NCBI GenBank assembly: GCA_900541665.1
Contig: UQKV01000055.1
Span: forward strand, 1 to 12,769
Origin: an uncultured Collinsella sp.
GTDB lineage: Bacteria; Actinomycetota; Coriobacteriia; Coriobacteriales; Coriobacteriaceae
DNA: 12,769 nt
Direction of reading: 5' to 3'
The notes under the pieces are model-generated. The model was not told the DNA's origin. It saw only the letters and a list, made by a program, of their open reading frames with translations, and did not search any database. Within the stretch, counting starts at the first letter, position 1. Every line of letters starts with the position of its first letter. A program made the position numbers and the translations under genes. Positions 1 to 6,540 of this stretch are shown here, piece by piece.

Positions 1-1
1 C

Positions 2-418
2 ACCATGTTCATCGGCTCCGGCGCCCTGTGGGGCGAGACCATCCTGTTCTCGATGTGCATCCTGGAGGAGATGCAGTGGAAGCGCACCCGCTACATCACC
101 TCGGCCGACTTCTTCCACGGCACCCTCGAGCTCGTGGAGCCCGGCGTCCCCGTGTTCCTGTTCATGGGCGAGGACGAGAACCGCAAGCTCGACGAGCGCG
201 TCCGCGCGTTCCTGACCCGCGGCGTGACCGGCGACACCGACATCAACATCATCGACACCGCCGAGTTCGCGATCCCCGGCCTTGACGACGAGTTCCGCGT
301 CATCGTGTCCCCGTGGATCCTCTCCTCGCTGATCACCGATCGCCTTGCCGCTTACTACGAGACGGTCACCAAGCACAACCTCAACTATCGTCGTTACTAT
401 CACCAGTTCGATTACTAA
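2..418 (+). CDS. SIS-domain sugar-phosphate deglycase/isomerase, FrlB-like (5'-truncated by window edge)
   Basis: This is the C-terminal 139 or so residues of a SIS-domain protein. The frame is open to the window edge, so the ATG at 5 is internal (Thr-Met-Phe-Ile-Gly-Ser-Gly) rather than a start. Visible marks are the glycine/serine entry to a SIS fold (FIGSGALWGE), the EEMQW helix, and a DFFHG segment, which in the FrlB family reads EFFHGP and lies near the sugar-phosphate site. A YRRYYHQFDY tail closes the protein. FrlB-type enzymes cleave fructoselysine-6-phosphate to glucose-6-phosphate and lysine in the cytoplasm. The next gene resembles FrlC, which supports an Amadori-product role, but related SIS enzymes act on glucoselysine or other amino sugars, so the substrate is open. 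Codon use is strongly biased to C-ending codons, unlike the gene that follows, which hints at high expression. A hairpin terminator lies 23 bases after the stop. Confidence 0.72.
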   Translation, partial: TMFIGSGALWGETILFSMCILEEMQWKRTRYITSADFFHGTLELVEPGVPVFLFMGEDENRKLDERVRAFLTRGVTGDTDINIIDTAEFAIPGLDDEFRVIVSPWILSSLITDRLAAYYETVTKHNLNYRRYYHQFDY

Positions 419-441
419 GAGCAAATAACGTTTGTGTAATT

Positions 442-475
442 GGGCCCCGCTCCTATATGGAACGGGGCCCCGTTT
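442..475 (+). terminator. Intrinsic terminator after the SIS gene
   Basis: A 12-nt arm (442-453, GGGCCCCGCTCC) pairs with 459-470 (GGAACGGGGCCC) with a single C/A mismatch around a TATAT loop. It is followed by CGTTTGGGTT, a weak T-run. Stem strength and position just after the stop at 418 support termination of the SIS transcript. The short T-run suggests it may leak into the downstream epimerase gene. Confidence 0.7.
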
Positions 476-480
476 GGGTT

Positions 481-486
481 GGAGAG
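481..486 (+). promoter_or_regulatory. Ribosome binding site fixing the epimerase start
   Basis: GGAGAG lies 5 bases before the ATG at 492. An in-frame ATG at 432 is rejected because it falls upstream of the terminator stem and has no Shine-Dalgarno sequence. Confidence 0.7.
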
Positions 487-491
487 TAATT

Positions 492-1328
492 ATGAGCTAC
501 CCCCAGCTTGCCGTTATGAATATCAGCCATCGCTACTTTGATCTTGAGGAGTTCTTTTCTTCGGCGTCGGCTTCGGGTTACACGTGTTGCGAGCTTTGGA
601 CCGGGGCGATGCATCTGTATGTCGATTGCCATGGATACGATTCGCTCGAGCGGGTACGGGAGCTGTCGCAGCGGTATGGGGTTCGGATTGTGGGGCTTTG
701 TCCCGAACAGAACAACCCCAAGCCGTGGAATATCGCGGCGCGCGGGAATGAAGCGCGTGCCCGCACGCTCGCGTACTTTAAGAACGTTGTAGATATCGCG
801 GCGGAACTTGGAGCCGAGCAGGTCATGGTCTCGAGCGGTTGGGCATTTTTGAACGAGCCGATCGAGGACGCGTGGGGTCGCAGCGCCTCGATGCTGCGTG
901 CGATTGCCGAGCATGCGGGAGAGTGCGGCGTGCGACTGGTGCTCGAGGCCCTACAGCCGGTTGAGTCGATGATCGTGAACTCGGCGGCCGATACGAAGCG
1001 CATGATCGAGGCAGTTGATCATCCGGCACTTAAGGCGTGTCTGGATTTGGGCGCTATGGCGGTGGCGGGGGATACCATCGACGATTATTTCGATCTGCTT
1101 GGCGATGATGTCGCCCACGTGCATTTTGTCGATGTTGCGGCAGATGGCACGACGCATCTTGCCTGGGGTGACGGCGACCGCGATATGCGCGCCGACCTGG
1201 ATAGGCTGGTGGCGCGCGGCTATCGCGGAGTTGTTTCGGCCGAGACCTATGACTGGCGCTATTTTGCCGATCCCGCAGCTGCCGATGCGCAGGTAATGGC
1301 AGAGTATCGTCGTGCGATTGGCGTCTAG
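492..1328 (+). CDS. Sugar phosphate isomerase/epimerase (TIM-barrel, FrlC-like)
   Basis: A 278-residue protein of the xylose-isomerase-like TIM-barrel family (AP_endonuc_2 fold). Length and layout match FrlC, fructoselysine 3-epimerase, which interconverts psicoselysine and fructoselysine in the cytoplasm (E. coli FrlC is about 276 residues). Candidate metal ligands appear in the expected order: Glu152 (LVLEALQP), Asp185 (CLDLG), His211 (HVHFVD) and Glu251 (VSAETYDW). The segment EALQPVESMIVNSA resembles the FrlC region around its first metal-binding Glu. The start is set by GGAGAG five bases upstream. It follows an FrlB-like gene but is separated from it by a terminator, so it may be expressed by readthrough or from its own promoter. 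Codons are less C-biased than in the preceding gene. Family assignment is firm; the FrlC substrate is inferred from resemblance and context, and other keto-sugar epimerases of this family remain possible. Confidence 0.72.
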   Translation: MSYPQLAVMNISHRYFDLEEFFSSASASGYTCCELWTGAMHLYVDCHGYDSLERVRELSQRYGVRIVGLCPEQNNPKPWNIAARGNEARARTLAYFKNVVDIAAELGAEQVMVSSGWAFLNEPIEDAWGRSASMLRAIAEHAGECGVRLVLEALQPVESMIVNSAADTKRMIEAVDHPALKACLDLGAMAVAGDTIDDYFDLLGDDVAHVHFVDVAADGTTHLAWGDGDRDMRADLDRLVARGYRGVVSAETYDWRYFADPAAADAQVMAEYRRAIGV

Positions 1329-1414
1329 GTGGGGTTGGGTTGCGACAATCCGCTCCTATGTTTCCAAATGAATACGGTGTGAGCCGAGGAGGACGATTCT
1401 CCCCGCAAACACTC

Positions 1415-1423
1415 TAGTATGCT
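1415..1423 (+). promoter_or_regulatory. Candidate -10 region of the his operon promoter
   Basis: TAGTATGCT holds two overlapping -10-like hexamers (TAGTAT, TATGCT), followed by AAAGT. It sits in the only AT-rich part of the gap before hisZG. No convincing TTGACA-like -35 is seen at 16-18 bases upstream, so this is tentative. Confidence 0.35.
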
Positions 1424-1432
1424 AAAGTACCC

Positions 1433-1464
1433 AGAAAACCGGCGGAGCTATGCCGGTCTTTCGT
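1433..1464 (+). promoter_or_regulatory. Leader hairpin upstream of hisZG
   Basis: ACCGGC pairs with GCCGGT around GGAGCTAT. The outer GAAA can pair with TTTC if one C is bulged. The hairpin lies between the candidate -10 and the Shine-Dalgarno site, so it would be in the 5' untranslated leader. It lacks a T-run that would make it a clear terminator. No run of His codons, T-box sequence or recognisable riboswitch is present. Confidence 0.4.
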
Positions 1465-1483
1465 TCTATATGAAACACAGCAT

Positions 1484-1490
1484 GAGGAGG
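1484..1490 (+). promoter_or_regulatory. Strong ribosome binding site of hisZG
   Basis: GAGGAGG lies 8 bases before the ATG at 1499. This is near-consensus and fixes the start of the fusion gene. Confidence 0.8.
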
Positions 1491-1498
1491 CTCATCAG

Positions 1499-3214
1499 AT
1501 GACGGCCACACCGTGGGGATTCCGGGACATATTGCCCGAGGAGGCTCAGACGCGCGAGGAGATTGCGCTGACGGTGAAGGGCTGCTTCAGGGAGCATCAT
1601 TACCTTCCGGTCGAGACACCGCTGCTCGAGGACAAGGGTTCGCTCGAGGAGGGCGGCCGCATTGCGGACACGCCGTTTAAGCTCTTTGACGATGATGGCC
1701 GCCTGCTGGTGGTCCGTCCCGACAACACGTTGCCGATCGTGCGCCTGGTTTCGACCCGCATGCACGCTGCCGACCTGCCCCTGCGCCTTCGCTACGAGGC
1801 GCCGGTGGTTCGTGAGTGCCAGCGCAATGCCGGCGGCTCGCGCCAGTTTACACAGCTGGGCTTTGAGCTTATCGGTGCGGGCGATACCGCGGGCGATGTC
1901 GAGATTGTCTCGCTCGTGGCCGAGGCCGTGCGCAAGTTGGCGCTGCCCGATGCGCGCATTATCGCAGGTAGCGTGCGTCCGTTTAAGGAACTGCTCGCGG
2001 CGTGCGAGGATCGCGAGCTGGCCGCTGAGGCCCTGCGCTGCGTGCACGCCAACGACTTTGTGGGCCTCGATGCCCGCGTGGCGGCAAGCGTCGAGTCCGA
2101 GGCCGTCAAGGCCGCCATTAGCGAGTTGCCGCGTCTGCACGGTGGTGCCGAGGTGCTCGACCGCGTCGATACGCTGCTGGCAGCGGCGGGCATTGTCGCG
2201 CCGCTCACGCGCGAGCTGCGTGCCCTGGTCGAGGGCCTGGCCCCCGAGGAGGCCCAGGTGCTGTCGTTCGACTTCTCCATCATGAACTCTTTCGATTACT
2301 ACACGGGCCTGGTCTTTAAGGCCTATGCCGGCGGACTGCCCGATCCGGTCGGTTCGGGCGGACGCTATGACTCCATCTTTACCGGCGCATTTGGCGACGG
2401 TATCGAGGTGCCGGCGGCGGGCTTCGCCTTTTCGCTCGAGCGCCTGGAGGCCGCGCGCACCTCGGCCGAGGACGCCGCTTCCGATGGCGACCACGCCGCG
2501 GGCCGTGGCGCCGAGGGCCCGCTGCGCATCGCTGTGCCCAAGGGCTCGCTTAAGGCCGACACGCTCGACGTGCTCGAGACCGCGGGTTTGGACGTCTCTG
2601 AGCTGCGTGACCCCGGCCGTCACCTGATCGTGCGCGGCCGCGACACGCGTGCCGGCGAGGGCGCGGTCGGCGATATCGAGTTTGTCATCGTGCGTCCCAG
2701 CGACGCGCCCGCCTTTGTGGGCTGCGGCGGCGCCGACTGCGGCATCTGTGGTTGGGATTCGCTCATCGAGGCAGACCTCAACCTGCTGCAGCTGGTCGAC
2801 CTGGGCTATGGCCTGTGCACGTTTATCGAGGCGGAGCCCGCGTGGCGCGCCGGTCAGGCCGAGCGCAACTATGCCCGCCGCGGTTCGCTTCGTGTGGCAA
2901 CCAAGTACCCGCGCATCGCGAGTGCCTGGTATGCCGAGCGCGGCGTGAACGCCGACATCGTTTCGCTTCACGGTAACATCGAGCTGGGTCCCATTGTCGG
3001 CATGACCGACCGCATCGTGGATATTACCGCCACGGGCGCCACGCTGCGCGATAACGACCTGGTTATTACTGGTCGCATTATGGACTGCACGGCCCGCTTC
3101 TTTGTCAACCCGGGTGCCGCTCGCCTGGATCCGCGCGTGCGCAACCTGGCAGATCGCCTGGCCGCGGCCGTGAAGGACAAGCATTTTGAGCCCGTCGCGG
3201 GCTCGGCACAATAG
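1499..3214 (+). CDS. hisZG: Fused HisZ-HisG: ATP phosphoribosyltransferase regulatory plus catalytic subunit
   Basis: A single 571-residue reading frame carries two subunits that are normally separate. Residues 1 to about 320 are HisZ, a paralogue of the HisRS catalytic core without an anticodon domain: TPWGFRDILPEEA at the start, RPDNTLPIVR, RYEAPVVRE, and a motif-3-like GSGGRYD at 285-291. A polar, Ala/Gly-rich linker covers about 322-341. HisG of the short form starts at residue 342 (LRIAVPKGSL) and carries CGICGWDSL and the PRPP-binding loop VDITATGATL at 507-516. The enzyme joins ATP to PRPP to give phosphoribosyl-ATP, the committed and normally histidine-inhibited step. Short HisG needs HisZ for activity and feedback control, so covalent fusion fixes a 1:1 ratio. 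There is no stop or frameshift at the junction. It is the first gene of the his operon, 106 bases before hisD. Confidence 0.93.
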   Translation: MTATPWGFRDILPEEAQTREEIALTVKGCFREHHYLPVETPLLEDKGSLEEGGRIADTPFKLFDDDGRLLVVRPDNTLPIVRLVSTRMHAADLPLRLRYEAPVVRECQRNAGGSRQFTQLGFELIGAGDTAGDVEIVSLVAEAVRKLALPDARIIAGSVRPFKELLAACEDRELAAEALRCVHANDFVGLDARVAASVESEAVKAAISELPRLHGGAEVLDRVDTLLAAAGIVAPLTRELRALVEGLAPEEAQVLSFDFSIMNSFDYYTGLVFKAYAGGLPDPVGSGGRYDSIFTGAFGDGIEVPAAGFAFSLERLEAARTSAEDAASDGDHAAGRGAEGPLRIAVPKGSLKADTLDVLETAGLDVSELRDPGRHLIVRGRDTRAGEGAVGDIEFVIVRPSDAPAFVGCGGADCGICGWDSLIEADLNLLQLVDLGYGLCTFIEAEPAWRAGQAERNYARRGSLRVATKYPRIASAWYAERGVNADIVSLHGNIELGPIVGMTDRIVDITATGATLRDNDLVITGRIMDCTARFFVNPGAARLDPRVRNLADRLAAAVKDKHFEPVAGSAQ

Positions 3215-3244
3215 CGCGAGCACGCACGGGCGTCCCAACGTCTG

Positions 3245-3287
3245 GGCTGCGGGCCGATTGGCGCCGCCGCCCGGCCTCTCGTTTTTT
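3245..3287 (+). terminator. Possible attenuator/terminator between hisZG and hisD
   Basis: GGC (3245-3247) and CGGGC (3250-3254) pair with GCCCG (3269-3273) and GCC (3274-3276), with a TG bulge and a 14-nt loop. A run of six T follows at 3282-3287. The five-base spacer before the T-run and the large loop make it a weak terminator. It could lower expression of the genes after hisZG. Confidence 0.35.
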
Positions 3288-3320
3288 CAAACGCAACCTC
3301 GACCGATAGGGGATACCGAT

Positions 3321-4757
3321 ATGAAGACCATCAAGCTTGCTCCCGGTGAGCGCCTCGTTACCAACCAGCTCAACCGCAAGGGCGTGCTGCCGCAAAACAT
3401 CGTCGACGCCGCCCGCGATATCGTGGCCAACGTGCGCGCCAACGGCGATGCCGCAGTGCGCGATTACTGTCAGCGATTTGACGGTGTTGAGCTGCAGAGC
3501 TTCCGCTTGCCGCAGGAGCAGATCGATGCCGCGCTCGAAGACCTCGACCCCGCGTTTGTCGCGGCGCTCGAGAAGGCCGCGTGCCAGATTCGCGAGTTCC
3601 ACCAGCGCGAGGTCGAGCAGAGCTGGTTTACCACGCGCGCAGATGGCACGATGCTCGGCGTTAAGGTGACCCCGCTCGCGGCGGCCGGCATCTACGTGCC
3701 GGGCGGTCGCGCGCAATATCCCTCCACGGTGCTCATGAACGCCATTCCCGCCAAGGTTGCCGGCGTCAAGCGCGTGGTCATGGTGACGCCGCCGCAAAAG
3801 GACGGCCTGATCAGCCCCTATACGCTCGCCGCGGCAAAGCTCGGCGGCGTGGACGAGATCTATATGGTGGGCGGCGCTCAAGCCGTGGCCGCGCTGGCGT
3901 ACGGCACCGAGACCATTCCGCGCGTCGACAAGATCACCGGCCCGGGCAACGCCTTTGTCGCCGCGGCCAAGCAGATTGTCTCGGGCGACGTGGGCATCGA
4001 CATGGTCGCTGGCCCTTCCGAGGTCTGCGTACTTGCCGATGCCACGGCCAAGCCCATGGTGGTCGCGGCCGACCTGATGGCCCAGGCCGAGCACGATCCG
4101 CTGGCAGCCTGCTATCTGGTGACCTGCGACGAGCAGTTTGCGCGCGAGGTCGAGGCTGGTATCGACATTCTGGTAGCGCAGTCCCCGCGTGCCGAGATCA
4201 CACGCGCCTCGCTCGATAACGAAGGCACCATCGTGGTGGCCGCCGACATGGCTGCCGCCGTCGAGGCCGTGAACACCGTGGCGCCCGAGCACCTTGAGCT
4301 GCACTGCAAGGACGCAATGGGCCTGCTTGGCGGCATTCGCAACGCCGGCGCCATCTTTGTGGGCGCTTGGAGCTCCGAGCCGCTTGGCGATTATGTTGCT
4401 GGCCCCAACCACACGCTGCCGACCGGCGGCACGGCCATGTTCTCCAACCCGCTTTCGGTCGAAGAGTTCGTTAAGCGCTCGAGCGTCATTTGCTATACGC
4501 CCGAGGGCCTGCTCTCCGACGCTCCCGCCACACAGCGTCTGGCCGAGGCCGAGGGCCTGTGGGCGCACGCGCTATCCGCCGCCCTGCGTCGCCGTGTGCT
4601 GGAGCAGGGCGAGGATGCCGTGAGTGCCGAGTCTCTGGCTGCGGCCGACCTGACCAAGGTTGCCTGGCCGGGCGACGCCGTGGCGACGGTTGCCGAGGGC
4701 GTTGACCTCGCGGCCGCAGGCGCGGATGGCGCTGGCGCGAGCGGCGGGGAGGCCTAA
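3321..4757 (+). CDS. hisD: Histidinol dehydrogenase
   Basis: Catalyses the last two oxidations, L-histidinol to histidinal to histidine, with two NAD+ and a zinc ion. The 478-residue product shows the full active site. Zinc ligands are Gln255 and His258 (QAEHDP), Asp357 (LGDY) and His416 (EGLWAH). Catalytic Glu323-His324 lie in APEHLEL and His364 in GPNHTLPTGG. GPGN (207-210) and GPSEV (231-235) are the family signature. The start at 3321 is set by AGGGGA seven bases upstream; the same frame stays open back to 3186 inside hisZG, but that start has no ribosome site and lengthens the protein beyond the family. The protein runs 62 residues past His416, against about 15 in E. coli HisD, giving an Ala/Gly-rich tail of about 45 extra residues (…LAAAGADGAGASGGEA). 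The stop is 1 base before the hisC ATG. Confidence 0.96.
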   Translation: MKTIKLAPGERLVTNQLNRKGVLPQNIVDAARDIVANVRANGDAAVRDYCQRFDGVELQSFRLPQEQIDAALEDLDPAFVAALEKAACQIREFHQREVEQSWFTTRADGTMLGVKVTPLAAAGIYVPGGRAQYPSTVLMNAIPAKVAGVKRVVMVTPPQKDGLISPYTLAAAKLGGVDEIYMVGGAQAVAALAYGTETIPRVDKITGPGNAFVAAAKQIVSGDVGIDMVAGPSEVCVLADATAKPMVVAADLMAQAEHDPLAACYLVTCDEQFAREVEAGIDILVAQSPRAEITRASLDNEGTIVVAADMAAAVEAVNTVAPEHLELHCKDAMGLLGGIRNAGAIFVGAWSSEPLGDYVAGPNHTLPTGGTAMFSNPLSVEEFVKRSSVICYTPEGLLSDAPATQRLAEAEGLWAHALSAALRRRVLEQGEDAVSAESLAAADLTKVAWPGDAVATVAEGVDLAAAGADGAGASGGEA

Positions 4758-4758
4758 T

Positions 4759-5874
4759 ATGGCCGAGCTGACGCCCCGCATGAAGGAGCTCGTCCAGCCT
4801 TACCTGGCTGGTATTGAGCCCTACGATCCTAACTTTACGCCTACGCGCATCAACCTTTCGGCCAACGAGAACACCTATCCCGTGCCGGCCGGCGTGCGCG
4901 AGGCGATCGACGCCGCCCTGGCTGCCACACCGCTCAACCGCTACCCCGATCCCATGTCCAACGACCTGCGCGACGAGCTTGCCGCTTGGCATGGCGTGAC
5001 GCGCGAGAACATCTGTGTGGGAAACGGCGGCGACGAGCTGCTCTATAACTACCTGCTGGCATTTGGCGGCGCCGGGCGGACCCTGCTCAACTGCCCGCCG
5101 TGCTTTAGTGAGTACGCGTTTTTTGCGTCTCTCTGCCAGACCGAGGTTCGCGACGTGTGGCGCGATCCGGCGAGCTTTGAGCTCGACCAGGCGGCCGTGC
5201 TCACGGCGGCGCCCGAGTGCAACCTTGCTATCGTGACCTCGCCCAACAATCCCACGGGTGATGTGGCTCCGCTCGACTTTGTCGCGGCCCTGTGCGATGC
5301 GTGCCCCGGCATGGTTATGATCGACGAGGCTTACGTTGAGTTTGCCGATGATTCATTTGGTGCGGCCACCACGGCACAGGGACTTATCGCCGAGTATCCC
5401 AACCTGGTGATTCTGCATACGCTGTCTAAGGCGTTCGGCGCCGCCGGCGCGCGTCTGGGCTACGTGATCGCGGCACCCGAGGTCATCGACGTGTTCGCGG
5501 CGATTCGCCAGATCTACTCGGTCAATGTGCTGAGCCAGGCCGCGGCGCTTGCTTGCGTGCGTGCTCGCGATGCGTACGCGCCCGTGGTGGCACAGGTTGC
5601 ATCCGAGCGCGAGCGCGAACTGTGTGCCCTGCGCGCAATGGCTGCCGAGGGTCTGCCCGTGGAGGCGTGGCCGAGCGCGGCGAACTTTGTGCTCGTGTGC
5701 ACGCCGCATGCCACGCGCGTGCGCGAGCGTCTGCGCGACGAGTATTCGATTTTGGTGCGCGACTTTAGCTACGCGCCGGGGCTCGCGGACTGCCTACGCA
5801 TTACCGTGGGTACCCCGCAGGAAAACGACGAGGTGCTGGCTGCGTTTGCCGCGCTGGTGAAGGAGGAGATGTAG
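4759..5874 (+). CDS. hisC: Histidinol-phosphate aminotransferase
   Basis: A PLP-dependent fold-type I aminotransferase (371 residues) that converts imidazole-acetol phosphate plus glutamate to L-histidinol phosphate and 2-oxoglutarate. Visible landmarks are SPNNPTG (161-167), DEAY (189-192, with Tyr192 near the cofactor), the PLP-binding Lys224 in LSKAFG, and Arg232 in RLGY, which is expected to bind cofactor phosphate. Near the C-terminus LRITVGTPQEND is the usual HisC ending with the substrate-binding arginine. The start is the ATG at 4759, with GGGGAGG six bases upstream inside the end of hisD, so the two genes are probably translationally coupled. An in-frame ATG at 4660 lies within hisD and has no support. 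The stop abuts the hisB ATG. Confidence 0.95.
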   Translation: MAELTPRMKELVQPYLAGIEPYDPNFTPTRINLSANENTYPVPAGVREAIDAALAATPLNRYPDPMSNDLRDELAAWHGVTRENICVGNGGDELLYNYLLAFGGAGRTLLNCPPCFSEYAFFASLCQTEVRDVWRDPASFELDQAAVLTAAPECNLAIVTSPNNPTGDVAPLDFVAALCDACPGMVMIDEAYVEFADDSFGAATTAQGLIAEYPNLVILHTLSKAFGAAGARLGYVIAAPEVIDVFAAIRQIYSVNVLSQAAALACVRARDAYAPVVAQVASERERELCALRAMAAEGLPVEAWPSAANFVLVCTPHATRVRERLRDEYSILVRDFSYAPGLADCLRITVGTPQENDEVLAAFAALVKEEM

Positions 5875-6462
5875 ATGGACCGCTATGCCGAGGTGACCCG
5901 CAAGACGGGCGAGACCGACATTGTCGTAAAGCTCGACCTGGACGGAAGCGGCGTGTGCGATATCTCGACCGGCGTGCCGTTTTTCGACCACATGCTCAAC
6001 GCTTTTGGCCGCCATGGTCTGTTCGATCTGACGGTGCACGCGGTGGGCGACGTGGAGGTCGATGCACATCACACCGTCGAGGACGCGGGCATTGTGCTGG
6101 GCGAGGCGTTTTGCCAAGCGCTGGGCGACAAGGCAGGCATTACACGCTTTGCCGACGCGGCGATCGCCATGGACGAGACGCTCGTGATGGCCGCCGTGGA
6201 CATTTCGGGTCGCGGGCAGGCCTACTGCGAGCTGCCCGTGCCGACCGAGCGCGTGGGCAGCTTCGATACCGAGCTGGCCGTTGAGTTCTTCTACGCCTTT
6301 GCGCGCGACGCCAAGCTCACGCTGCACGTGCGCGAGCTGGCGGGCGGCAACTCGCATCACATTATCGAGGCCGCCTTTAAGGCCGTGGGCCGCACGATGC
6401 GCCACGCCTGTGAGCTGGATCCCCGCGTGCAGGGCATCCCCAGCACCAAGGGATCGCTGTAA
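5875..6462 (+). CDS. hisB: Imidazoleglycerol-phosphate dehydratase
   Basis: Dehydrates imidazoleglycerol phosphate to imidazole-acetol phosphate. The 195-residue protein is the monofunctional form without the HAD phosphatase domain found in enterobacterial HisB. Both manganese-binding repeats are present: HHTVED at 65-70 and HHIIEA at 161-166, along with the FFDHML motif near the start. The C-terminal PSTKGSL is typical. ATG follows the hisC stop with no gap; AGGAGG sits 8 bases upstream within hisC. Because this HisB has no histidinol-phosphatase half, that step must come from elsewhere; the PHP protein at 9724-10635 is the obvious source. A strong hairpin follows the stop, before hisH. Confidence 0.96.
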   Translation: MDRYAEVTRKTGETDIVVKLDLDGSGVCDISTGVPFFDHMLNAFGRHGLFDLTVHAVGDVEVDAHHTVEDAGIVLGEAFCQALGDKAGITRFADAAIAMDETLVMAAVDISGRGQAYCELPVPTERVGSFDTELAVEFFYAFARDAKLTLHVRELAGGNSHHIIEAAFKAVGRTMRHACELDPRVQGIPSTKGSL

Positions 6463-6475
6463 CCGTCACAAGGGT

Positions 6476-6516
6476 AAAACCACCACAAAGGGGACAGGCA
6501 CCTTTGTGGTGGTTTT
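6476..6516 (+). repeat. Perfect 16-bp hairpin element between hisB and hisH
   Basis: AAAACCACCACAAAGG (6476-6491) and CCTTTGTGGTGGTTTT (6501-6516) are exact reverse complements around a 9-nt loop GGACAGGCA. The A-start/T-end shape could act as a terminator or attenuator. The GGGGACAGGCACC core resembles REP-like intergenic elements I recall from other genomes (unverified). It is the only large gap among the tight junctions from hisD to hisF. Confidence 0.75.
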
Positions 6517-6540
6517 GGATGATGAGAAGAGGAGGGTCGC

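Noticed and set aside
432..491. Earlier ATG (432) for the epimerase
   Set aside because: It would place 20 extra residues across the terminator stem, without a Shine-Dalgarno sequence; ATG 492 has one.
1329..1498. T-box, histidine-rich attenuator peptide or riboswitch before hisZG
   Set aside because: No T-box core sequence, no run of His codons and no known riboswitch fold could be recognised; only a simple hairpin is present.
1466..3238. 590-codon open frame on the minus strand opposite hisZG
   Set aside because: It mirrors hisZG almost exactly, as often seen in GC-rich genes with strong third-position bias. Its composition is low in recognisable motifs, and the plus-strand frame has full family signatures and a strong ribosome site.
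3105..4568. 487-codon open frame on the minus strand opposite hisD
   Set aside because: Same antisense effect; hisD on the plus strand has a complete active site.
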